Assembly: GCF_964204645.1 (NCBI RefSeq)
Contig: NC_134025.1
Coordinates: forward strand, 9,677,001-9,741,000
Length of the DNA stretch: 64,000 nucleotides
Origin: Tubulanus polymorphus
Taxonomy: Eukaryota; Nemertea; Palaeonemertea; Tubulaniformes; Tubulanidae
Reading direction: 5' to 3'
Under the pieces are notes generated by a model that was not told the DNA's origin, made no database searches, and saw only the letters and a list, made by a program, of their open reading frames with translations. Below, one piece after another: positions 1 through 12,500 of this stretch. Numbering within the stretch: the first letter of the stretch is position 1; the number at the start of each line of letters is the position of its first letter. The translations under genes were made by a program, and so were the position numbers.

Positions 1-793
1 GTGTGTAATGCTATTTCAACAAGATTTTTTCTTAGATATAAGATCAAAGAAGTTGATTTTCAACATATTGTTCAGTTTCAACAATTCATTTTTGTCCCTT
101 TTTAATATTTTGAAGTGTATTACCTATTTCAGTAAAAAATATGCAGGATATTGTTGTGTATTTATGAATATGTATGGATTTTGTTTGTTTTGAAAGAGAT
201 TTCTTTATGTTTGGCATGTAGAAAGGAGGAAGGGAAAGACCAATGAGAAACCCAGCTCCAGTTAAACAACACGTCTGGCATGCCTGGCATGCATGATTTA
301 TATCAACGCACGTAGAATTATGCATCTAATCTAGTTACTTCTGAATGTGGATTGTCAAACGCATACAGCACATAAATTCTAAACACTACTACATTTGTAA
401 GCATTCTGGCGATATTTTTAGGGTTAATGATGAATTATATTATGCCGTGCTGACTAATTTCTAATGATTAAATTTATTAAGATTCTTCAAGCCGTAACTA
501 CAACGTAAATGGCCTACCGATGGTAATGTCAAGTATGAAAATGCTAAAGTAACAGTAGGCATACAAACATCAACAAGTGGCAGCATAAGCCACTGGGAGA
601 CTGAAATAAAGTTTCGTGTCAGTAAACAAAAAACATTGCGCCGAAACAACGGTTTCAGATTGTAGCAGGAAGCAAAAGCTGTTGCCATGGTAACCAAAAA
701 ACCTTCCCATCGTATTTTTGAGCCTATGTCTCTAAAATAGCTGAAAATTTCCAAAATGTTACCTCCGTAGTTCACCGCTGATGACAAACCTAC
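1..793 (-). other. Nesprin intron; nothing recognised
   Basis: Left of the last visible exon no further exon with acceptor, donor and coding-like text was found on either strand. The open frame that continues leftward past the 794 donor (to 461) looks like intron read-through. The next nesprin exon should lie outside the window. Confidence 0.6.
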
Positions 794-3521
794 CTGGAAA
801 CGTTCCTTAAGGTCATTGAATGTCTGCTCCATTTCAGCTGTATCCACGTTTTTCACACCGGCGCGCTGCATTTTTTGGAAAACTTTATTCTTGCCCTCGA
901 GCATTGACTTGTAGTACGTTGTTTCAGAGAACAGTGCCTAGAATCGATTCAAGTATAACCATTTACTTCCTGATCAATCTTGCAAAGTCACCAAAGCTGT
1001 GACAAATTTCAGATTCAATACCTTGTGTTTTTCCAACTTGTCAGCGATTGATTCAATATTGCTGCTGTCTGGAGAATTTCCAACTAAAACAGCTTCAGCA
1101 TTGTCCAACCAATGACTTATATCTGAGATTCCAGTTTCCAAAGATTCTACTTGTGGAAGCATATTTTTCAGTCCTTTCACTCGGTCGGGAACTTCCTTCT
1201 GTACTTTTATGATGCGTTCCTTGATGACCTTCAGTGTGCCAAGCATTTCGTTGATGGTCTCCTGTGAACTTTCTTTAACAAGGGATTGACCAATCTTAGA
1301 CATTGTCTTGAAGTCAGTTTGAATGCCTTCGACCTCGCTTTGTGCTTTCTGTTAAAACAATTTTCTAACATATGTGAAAAGGAATCGAAGATCACACAAA
1401 AGACAGAAGTATCTTCATAGCTGATAATGCCTACCTCAAGCGCATGGAGAAGCTCTTTTATCTGAGGGTATGAACAAGGAATTGTTTTCTCCAACAGTGC
1501 TTCCACATCCTCCAGCCAATCAGAGATATTATCCACTCCAAACTTATACTCCTCGCGGGCCTTGTCGGCAACTTCTTTCTTGTGAACTGATTCAAGCTGA
1601 AATATATGACACATCATTATCATACAATTCATTCCTCTGACAAGAAAATCATGATTAATTCAAATAAGGATTTTAAAATTCTAGCAACTTCTGCTTAGCC
1701 CCTAACATGAAACATACCTGTTCAGTACCATCTTTGAAACGTTTATTAACAAATAACAAATTTTGTTTTATCTCGTTAGCAATTGGTGGTTCACAAACGT
1801 CAATAAGATAATTGCCGGCTTCGTTCAACATTTTGTGTTTCTCTTGAAACTGCGGAAAGTCTTCAAAGAATTTCTAAATATGAATCAAAGAAATACATCA
1901 ATTAGTACAGTTCTTTTAAAGGAAGTTAGGATTACATTTTTCATAGATATTCCACAAATATAAAACTTACGTTTCTTTCTTCAAGTGAAGCGGACAATTT
2001 CTTTTCGGCATCTGAAAGCCAAACCTGAAGCATATCGTCACAACTGAGGTAACGTTTCCAATATTGGCTCGTTTTGTCGAGTGATGTCTGGCAACTTTGC
2101 ACCTCCACTTTTAACGGATCCCATTGGTCCTTCACCTCTTCCAGGAAACTATCGACTGCTTGTATAGAATCAGTATCTGGAAGCAAACAAATGTCAACTC
2201 CATTGTATGCAACAATATAGGATAAATGAAACAAGTAAGCCAAGAGTAACCAAAAATCTAAATTGAGTCAACAAAAGTCAGACAAGTTGAATATACTTAC
2301 CATTTGGATCAAAACTTTTCTTCTGTGCCTCTGACTTATTCTTACAATCTCCAAATGCCTTATCGAATGTTTCAAACAGCTTCTGGTTTTTGATATAATC
2401 CTAGTCAAATGAAATCACCAAATGAGTACCAATGTGAATAAGTTTCAAAATGCTTTAATGAAACAATTGGTCATCGACCAAGGGTTCTTTATTTGATTTC
2501 CAATTATCAACTTACGTTACAATCATTGAGCATATCATCGACATCATCTTGGCGTCCTACTTTACCTCCCCAATCTTTAACTTTATCATCTGTTTGGTCG
2601 AGTAATCCGAGCAAACGGTGACGAGACTCTTCGTATTCCATCTTGCGTAAAATATGAGGAGCTGCCAGAACGACTTTGCTGATTCGCTTGCCAATATCGT
2701 CCAGTTGTTGTTTGGGTATCTTTTTGCCGTCGACTTCGCCTTTTTGCTTGATCTGGTTGAAAGCCCTTCGAATCGAATCGGCATCTTTGAACAAAGCCTT
2801 GAAAAAAGACCAAAATGTCATTAACCAGTAATACATGTGGCGTGATGTTACTAGAGCCCAAGATAAAAACAGTACTCTATGCAAAATTTTTCAAAAATAT
2901 GTCAATCGCACCTTGTGTGTTCCAACTTTCCCTTTCAAAATCTCAGCAATTTCATTATTATCACTTATATCTTTTGGCACTACATCGTCATATATGAGCT
3001 GTTCAGCTTTTAACAACCATTCCGCAATATCACCGCATTTGCCAGGCAATGCACGATCAAGTTTATCCTGCCACGCTTTGATTTGTTTGTTCGTTTCGTC
3101 CCAGCGACCATTTAGATAATCAGACTTTTCTTTATCGATCACCAAAGCGCTTCCAGAATCGTACAACTGTTTCAATCGATCCACACCTTCTCTATACTGA
3201 GCTTGTTCACCTTTTAGTTTCATTAAATCCTGAAAAACGAAATGGGGGACATCTTAACAATTCAATGACAAAAACCCATAGACATCGAATTAAAAGAACT
3301 AAAATGCCATTTAAAGAACTTGACAACCATAGAGAAATAAGGCCTTTTAAACCAACAGACGGTGAAATGACAATGCGTACCTCATACTCTGCAGCAGGAT
3401 CAGTGATAGGCTGTTTCGCCATATCTAATTTACCATCAGTCTGATCAAGCCAACTGAGAACTTCGTTGTATAACTGCCGCTCGGCCTCTGCAGCCATTTT
3501 TTCATCAGCTTCGGAATTGAG
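794..3521 (-). CDS. SYNE1-like: Nesprin N-terminal spectrin-like repeat exons
   Basis: Nine exons (3521-3381, 3229-2912, 2797-2516, 2400-2301, 2176-1971, 1873-1718, 1596-1435, 1348-1022 and 937-794) encode the start of the rod. Helical, charged heptad text is clear (SWLDQTDGKLDMAK, WQDKLDRALPGKCGDIAEWL, QVWLSDAEKKL, SDWLEDVEALLEK, SHWLDNAEAVL). The conserved Trp of each repeat is visible. Order and wording match the first repeats of vertebrate nesprin-1. Most exons are symmetric in phase 0; only the pair around 2301/2176 uses phase 1. The gene continues left of the window after the donor at 793. Confidence 0.93.
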
Positions 3522-6500
3522 CTATGTATGAAAAAAAATGAAGCAATTAATGATTCAAATATAATTTTCAAGGTTTAAGTACAAAATCAAGTTACGTTAC
3601 ATGGTTCAGCTAGACGATATGAAGAGATTTTATTTTTGTAAATCTTATAGTTTTATCTAACCTTGTACTTTAGATTTGATTCAGCAACAGCAATTCATTA
3701 GTCAAAGATAGGGAAATTAGATTCAATTAATATAACAAACAAACAAGTTGAATCACAAAATCATATCGGCACAACAAATAATGTATTGAAACTAGCATGA
3801 ACTATACATACATTTTATTGCGTATAATCTAAATGAAGCATATCAACCCTAATTGAAATTTAATGAAATGGTGTCAGCATATTTGGTAAATTGAGGCTGT
3901 GGTCACAACATCAAAGGAAATATTAGATATGTGGTGTATATGTAAGGTTTTTGTATATGGTCTGGGCATTGAAGATATTAGAAAAGACTAAACAATGAAG
4001 TACCAGTACCAGTTCTGTGGCATAGCTGAACAGCTTCCGATGCTATTGAATGATGCATGCAAATATATGTAAAACACCAAGACAATGAGAAAGGCATAAA
4101 AACGTATATTGCTCATGGATGAACTTCAAATTGCCATGTTGATATGAAATTTCAATATTTTTTTCGTGATGGATGCACATTGAGTGTAAATATACCACCT
4201 ATTCAATGAGAAACTAGCATGCAATATAAGAACACCTGATATGACACGGACAGATATGCATAATTGACCACAAGCTCACCTTTGGACATTTTATTCGTCG
4301 ATCTCCATCCAAAAATGGATGCATAAGCATAAACTGATGTAACGATTTCAGGCATGAAGTCTATAGTTAAACAAAACAAAACAAGCAATACATGGTTAGT
4401 ATTTAATGAGTGCAATTCTACGGAAGCTTTATTCGCTTTCTGAGCCCATATACTATACGATGCCATTTAACAAATTCAATCTAAAAATCGTACCAATTAA
4501 ATATACCGGTATCAATTTGTATTGATAGCCGAGTGAATGTGTTCATCTTGCAAATACAGGTAAATGATATGAGACTTTTGAATTCAGAAATAATCTACCG
4601 GTAGTATTAATTTCACTCTTCTTAAAAGTTTTTCCTGATGCAGGATTCACTCTGGTAATTGGAACGATTTCATGTGTCTAAACTGCTTAAAAGCATCTAT
4701 TAGCTGCCGTTAGGTTTTTAGCTCATTAAGTTTCAGTGCACTGTATTTTCTTTGGTGTATTTATTGTTATCATCACGTGCACAGGTAACAAACATTTTAT
4801 TTCAATCAATAAAGGATATCATTTTATCAGTGATCATCTTTAGAGGAAGGAGTCAAGCCCGTCGAAATTCACCAAGAGATACAAAGCACAGGTAAGTACA
4901 TACAGTAAACCATCAATCAATAAATTGATGCCGAGTTGGAAGATGCATCAAAGTGCTTAAATAATACAAGCCAAATAGAGCGGTCAAGTTTAAATAATGA
5001 TGCACTCCTCTTTTACATAGGGGTGTCTGAAGCGTAAGAATAAAGTACACAGATAGGACATGAGGATTTTTACCTCCTCAGTGAGCACTGGAACCTAAAA
5101 TATGTGCAATAAAAATATTTTCGATTCATTAGGTGATAATAACAATTGAATAAATGAATATGAATTGTAGTGGCTTATCTATCTTCAGCACAGTTGACGG
5201 CTATCATTAGGACGCAGGCTTCACATCAGTCTATCGATCAAAACCAATTATCGCCACAAAAAATGCCACCTCATAAACCATCCAGTAGTTAAACTAATGG
5301 ATGGATCATGCGGTAGAATATGGTGAAAAATACGTCAAACAATTAGTGCACTGATTCACAAATTGCCATGTGCCTTACAATATGAAGTGCATTATGGACA
5401 AAAATAACTTGTAAATAAAAATGGTGTAAAATTTCTAAACTCCCATGATGTAAGACTAGAATATTAAGCAACTGAAAAAAATTCATCTAAAATAAACTTG
5501 ATGCTTACCTTCGGGTCAGGATTATCCGGATCAGGATAAGCCTTCATAAATTGAGCGACGTATGTCATAATGGACTTCTCATCTGGTTTATCCATATCAA
5601 CATCTGTACAAATTGATGACAAAATATCATATCATACAACTATCCATGGTAAATAAATATACATGTATTATCCCTAGGTCTGTTGGGAACATTGAATTCA
5701 TTGGTACCCAGTTCCAGTTACGGGCAAATTACAACTTTCAAATTAAAATCAGATGAGTACCTTCTGGATCCAACAATCGAGGGATTCCGAGGTGGCGTTC
5801 AGCTTTGCTGAATGCATCTTCGAGATTCTCACGGTTACTCCTACGATGGACTTCATCCATATCGACAATATCTGGACGGACATTGTGTACAAGGGCATTA
5901 AATGCAACACCATCCCTCCAACTTTTACCAAAATCTTTCACTGGAACGCCGCTTTTGCTGTGAATGATAATAATAAATTTTTCAGAATTTACAAAAAAGT
6001 CATGACCACTAACTTCGTTTAACAAATTTTTCTCTAGCTTAACGTTTTGCTCAGAATACTCACTCGGTAACAGCTTTTTCAGCCCAGACAAGCAGGGCTT
6101 TCTTCGCTGTCATTTTGAAGCGTTGCAACGAAGAATCTCCATCTTGTAAATCCAGCCCAGCGAGTGCAGCTGCTGAATTTTCTTCGATCTAATTGAATAA
6201 GAGCAAAGATGTCTTCTTGGCAAAATTTGTTCGAAAATATCTATAATACTGAACAAATTAAGACACAAGGCTTTATGTGCATTTTTCAGTACATTTTTTG
6301 AATGTTACATATTTCAGCTATTCCAAATCAATCTTGTATGACAATCTATGAAGATAAAATCTAGACAAGTAAGCTAAATACCTGGAAATACAGAATAATT
6401 GTCCAAACGAGACCGAGAACAATTGACGGCTTGCCATCTGCGATGTCGGATGGATTTATGTTGACTAATTTGATCTTTTTACTCTCCAAAAAATCTAAAG

Positions 6501-9500
6501 ATGTTCTGATGTTGTTTAAGAAATGCACTCGCTGCAAGTGTTTCGTTCTTTCATGCGGCTGAAATGAGCAGGAAAAATTCGATAACATATTTGAAACAGC
6601 CACCCTATAGTCGAATTGCATTCATAATGGACTCACCAGTTTTTCCCCGGACAACACCTCAAGCAGCTGCAGTAACATCACCCCATTTTTGATATCATTG
6701 AATAACTCTGTTACCTTCGAAGGTGGATCATACTGAAAGAAGTATAACAATAAAAGGCAGAGATTAGTTAAAGGTATTTTGAAAGTTGGGTCTTAATTTT
6801 CTAAACTGAATTGTTCATAACAGACACAAATACATAAGAAATATATCAAAAGCAAATAAGGAGTAATATCCCGAGATACTTACATTACATAGATAGGAGT
6901 TGATCCAGTTTGTGAAGGTCTTTTTCTGCACTCTTTCTTGTTCATCTAGAAGAAAAAAAAGTAATGCAATATTGAAATTAAGTTTTTCAAGAACCTAACT
7001 GCTGAAAGTAAAATATATACATCAAATTCTATATCAACATAAAGAGCCTTATAGTTTCAGGGGAAAAACAACATACAAGAAACTCTCTTTGCAGGAAGCA
7101 ATCCTGCTCTCATCGTATTCTCAATTTTCCTCACGTCGAAACCGATCATATGACGTTCCTTTGGGAACTTTTTCCGCAGTTTCCACTTTAAATCCATCAC
7201 TATTGCCACCGAACAATGCAATGCTGAACGCGGCAGTATTCGATATGATAAAAACATTCGTCAGTTCTACGCGAATCAGAATTATTTCATTATGTTAAAT
7301 AAATATCATACGTAATCTTCTTATGTTAAGTCTTCATGGGAAATTGAATTCATCCACATCGACCAAACCTCGGATGCTAAGACCACTTAGTGCTACCAAA
7401 AATGCCATTATAGGTGCAAAAAACTTTTAACCGGTTAATAACTAACCTTGTAGAATGAAGCGAAATAATTCGGTAGGATCAAAATGCTTATTAAGTAACT
7501 TGGCATACATTGATCAACATGTTTACAACTAGAAAACGAAGTTCAAGTCTTGCCTCTTAGCCTAACGAGTGGGAATCAAGCAATGTGGTTTACCTATCAA
7601 TACTCGTTCATTAGCATCTCACTGGATTTTTTTTTTGCTTATCGCCAATGAACAGTCGACCGCAAAATCAATAAATCAATGTGAAATCAACTGCACGATT
7701 AATTTCTTTATCGAGTACCAGCAGAGAAATTTACCAACGGGAGAATGATGATTTCTTAAATGCCTCGTACTACTTGAATAAATTGGGAAATTAAAACAAT
7801 TTGTCACAAATGAACTGAAAATTGAGAGTTCTGAGGTACACAAATTCAAGCCTGCAAAACTATTAGCTCCACATATTCTAACAAAAAATATTTTGCATTT
7901 CTTTTACCGTCGTAGTAAGAAATAATTCAGGCAAAGAGGCATTTAGTTATATAGAAAGGTATTTCTTTGTGAAATCACAGAAGAGGTCATGGAACGTATA
8001 ATTAATCACGTTCCAATATATGCTTATTGCATAGCAGGGGGCACTGAAATGTTTGAACTGGTTTAATGTTTAACCAACTTATTACGAACACTACAGAAGG
8101 GAAAAGACCACATATGGAAGCTTAGTCGGTGAAAATAATACTATAATCAGTAGTTTTTAACAAGAATTCATATTGATTGTTGTTGTATATTTGCTAACTT
8201 GATAAACATATAAATAAGTGGGGATTTTTTTAGATAGGCTTTTATCTTACATTCCATAAACGCAGTTCTGCAGGTCATAGCACTTTATCAATTAATATAT
8301 TTAAGAGATCAGATGAAGTAATCTAAGAATTTTTTCATTCTGTGAACACTCCTCTACTTAAAACTATACTAATGTATTAAACTGAAAACTCGAGAAAATT
8401 AAGGAACGCAAGAGAGGAAAATTGTAGGTGCATACTTAACACATAGCCAGATTCCTCATTCTGTCCATGCAAAAGCTGATTTACCAGAGCAAATGGTTTG
8501 GAATCTACCGGTAAATTATAGGCAAGGTTTTCGCCAGATTCAGCAGTAACTGGTAAAATTGCCTGGACAAAATTGTGCTCTACATTAAGCAAATTCACAG
8601 ATGACTGATACACATCGTCGAAATCTTCAGCAAGCATTTCTAATTCGGAGCGAGTGGAAACGCCATCGCAATTAGGACTGCTAACGAAACATGGAGGACT
8701 ACGGCGTTCATTCTCTTCCAAAACATCAGTAAATGCCTTCTCCAACTGCTCCAAAACATTTGTTAAGTCGTTCAACTTGTCTAAATTGTCAGAGTTATCA
8801 CTCTCATCAGATGGCGAATGTAATACGGGATGTTCCAGTTCCGACTCCGAACAAGTTACTGTCGTGTCGTGAAAATTCAATGTATCACAGTCAGATGAAA
8901 GAAATGTCTCTGACGTGAAGTAGCCACTATCCTTACTGATATCCCAAGAACCTTTGTTAGCACTGCCTTCTTTAATGTCTAACCCCTTCTCTTGCATTCT
9001 AAACATTTCTTTGCTGATAATCTTAGGTCTTGCACCTTTTTGTGACCAGTCATCTGTGACAGGAACTGAAATTGTTTTGTCGTCATTCTCTTCAGATGAA
9101 TGTGTTAACTTAAGCGGAGATCCACTGGCATTTTGTTGTTTCCTTTTATTGACTACGGCATCATCATCATAGTCACGATTTGTCTCTGATGCACTATACC
9201 ATTTTTCATCGGCATCAGTTGGAAGAGTATACTTGAATTTATTGCTGACTTTACGTTTACCGCGCAAATTGAAATTCAATAATATCGGTTTGATGGCAGG
9301 CAGTTTCACAACGGTGCTTGATTCAAGATCTTTATAACTTGAAGATTCGATTCCAGTGGACATGTTTTCATTTTGAAGAAATTCTTCACCATCATTGCAC
9401 GTCAAATTGGTTTTTGATAATGTCCTTCTTCTTTCGTAGTTCCGATGATCGATTTCAGACATTCGATCAAGATTTGGAACTGTATCGGCTGAAGAGAATG

Positions 9501-12500
9501 TCATAACCATATTTGGACCTGTATCATCATTTATTTGTTCAACTGGAAACTCAGCCCCTCTGACATCAGCAACTTGAGAATTTTCAGCTTTCACTGATTG
9601 ACCAACAACTGAATAAACTGTTGCCATTTTCTGATCTTTCCCATATTTCAAACTGTCAAGGTCTGAACATCTATCGATATTTGGGACATTACCAGCAGGA
9701 GAAAATGCCATGTCCATAGTTGCTTCTTTTCTAGTCTGCGTTTCATGGAGCTTTCTTGTTTGTTCATCATTACTTAAGGATGGTGTTTTTTCTTCGAAAG
9801 GGACATTGTCAAATTCAAAATAAGGAAAGTTTACACAATCAGCATTCTCATATGATGAGTGAGGTTTGAAACTGTTCTTAGAATTCGTCAATTCTTTTGC
9901 ACATATTTCCCCTTCCTGATTAAGGACTTTCTCATTGTTTCTACTATCATCGTTTGATGTAGATTGTATATCACATGCAATCTGTTCAATTTCTTGTTCT
10001 CCATTATCATATGTCTTCATCCCATCTTTAGTTGATCCGCTTTCAGAAGTGAATGGTTCTAGTACTTGCACAACTTCATCAATGGTTTGTATCTGCTGTC
10101 TATCAGCATATTCTTCCATGAAATTAGAGCCATGAAACATATCATCATGATGAGGTTCATCATATCTATGACACGCGAGCGGCGTTATTTTGGCATTCAA
10201 GCCACTGCCACCATCAAGTGGACACAGATACATTGACGCGTGGGAAGTTTGATCATCCTCCAGAAAAACATCTTCTAGTACATCTACATCGAGTAAGTTG
10301 CTAGATATTTTCTCGTAGTAAATTTCATCACGTGTTTCTTGTTGAATTGTGTATGATTTGTAAGTTCTTGAAAAAGCTTGCACAATAACATCGGGATAAA
10401 GATCCGCTTCCTCGATTAATTCTTCACTATGCAAAGTATGTGTACGGACAGCCAATGGAGATTTCATATTCGCTCGCCCCTCTTCACCAAGCTGCAATTT
10501 TTGTTCAATATCAGATTTCTTCAACTCTGATGTACTGGTAGTGATGTTTTCTTTTTTTGATGGAGCCAAATCGGGTAGATGAGTTGTAACTTTTTCCACA
10601 TGTTTGATTTCAGAAGACTCTGAAATACTACTTTCTGAATATGTAGACCTAGGTTCTGCATTAACTTCAGTTAAAGTCTTTCCTTTGTAAAACTCCTTAT
10701 GAGATGATTTCTGAATGGTTTGTTTAGTTTTAGTTTCCAACATCTCAACCGATACTGTCGAACTATTGTCTTTGTCATTAACGCTTATAGTATGTTTCTG
10801 CTGCTCAATGGTACCCTCATGCTCGACGTCTGAAGTCTTTGTAACCTGATCCGATAGCGGAAGAACTAAATTCATCGTATGGTAATATTCTTCATCCGTG
10901 TCCTTGCGTCGGTGAATTTTCTTGCGTTTCTGTGATCTTCTTTTTTCATTCGTCTCGTCGCTCCCTTCATCCGACTTGACTTCTTTATTCCTCGAGACTA
11001 GTTTCGGCGCATTTTCTTCATCGCACCACTCGAACACGTAAATGAATGTTTCGCCGTTGATGTTGATGCGACAGCGCACGCGTTTCTTGCGCCTAAACTT
11101 CCATCTCGGGATGCGGATGCGTATGTGACCTTCGGCTTGGACGTTCCACGGCATCGTCGCAAAAGTTCAATCCCCAGCTACTTCAGTATACTGGTATCAG
11201 TCGTTTCTTCCGGCACATGGAATAACCCGAACGAAACAAGAAAGAATTTTCACCGCACTGGTGTGAATGAAGATCGATTGTGAAGAATTTTGCACAATAT
11301 GATAGGTCATTGAAAGGTAAACAAAGAACATTATCATTCCGTAGATACACACTTTTCACAAACAGTCAATATAGGCATATCAGGTTGCCACGTTTCATAC
11401 AGTTATATGTGACTTGCATTAAATTTTCAGGCTCTTAAATCAGTCAAATAAAAGAAGCAAATATTCCGTGCCGTTTGTCAAGCAATTGACCTCACACTGA
11501 CAGGAAAATTCCAACCTTAGCCATAATCACGCGAACCAGAAATGGCCGTATCTAAATCGACCACTAGAAATCAGATAAGAACGTAAAACAAACTTTCGAT
11601 AGAAGTGAATTACATTTGCTACTTCAATTTTTTCGTAGATGAAAAGTTCTTCGAGGAACTTACCCAATGTTACTATTTCGATAAGTAAATACTTGGTTCC
11701 GGGCAACAGTTTCCGAGGATCATAACAAATTGGACACACAGAAAATGGGTTGTTCGCGAATTGGCAATTGGAGATGTCACCAGATACAGCGTGTTTCTCA
11801 ACAACGGCGAGAATTTCACCGGTATTTGAATTGACCACCGACCTTTGCCCGTTATAATCGGCAAACGAAATTGCGGGCGGGAATCCTCGACCATCAAGAC
11901 TTCGATACCTCACAACTGCTGGTAAATCATCGAACCCTCCGACCATCGAATTCAGTAATCCGAACACGAAGGTCTTAACTTCTAACAAAGGAAATAAACT
12001 TTTTACTCCTCGTTCATTACGTTGATGGTCGTCATCTGCCTCTTCCGGGCTCATTAGACCGATTATACACTTTTCCGAAAACTATTGACACGATTATATC
12101 AACCCGGCTCCCTGGTCACAGTACCATCATAATGCATGAATGCATGTACAGGTAAATAAATGTATATTGAATGAAGTTTCGAATGATTGCTGGTAGGTAG
12201 CGAAAACACCTGGTGTTGCGAACATCTGACACCACCCGAGCGATGAACAAATAGATATACTTTTTAAAAAAATCTGAGTTTACAACAATAACTATCGGTA
12301 CCTAAATCACCAATAAGATTATTATCTAACTAAATAAAGTGAACCTGTTGTTTTGTAACAATGCATAGAATACAAACATGAAAGCTTGTTTTTTCGAGGA
12401 TCAACTAGCTTGACAAACAGTGCATGCAATTTCCAGTATCATCTTATTGATTTGAAAAAGTTATTTCAGATTTTTGTCCGCACCCCTAATCATATGGAAA

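Noticed and set aside
461-780. Continuation of the minus-strand frame past the donor at 793
   Set aside because: It follows a good GTAGGT donor and has no repeat-like text; it reads as intron.
4851-4897. Plus-strand segment with AG before and CAG|GTAAGT after, open in more than one frame
   Set aside because: It lies antisense inside a nesprin intron with no partner exon on the plus strand. Chance splice-site look-alikes of this quality are expected.
7444-7510. Minus-strand ATG frame of 20 codons ending at GTTAGT
   Set aside because: Phase 0 relative to the donor, so incompatible with the 6945 acceptor. Noted as an out-of-phase comparator.
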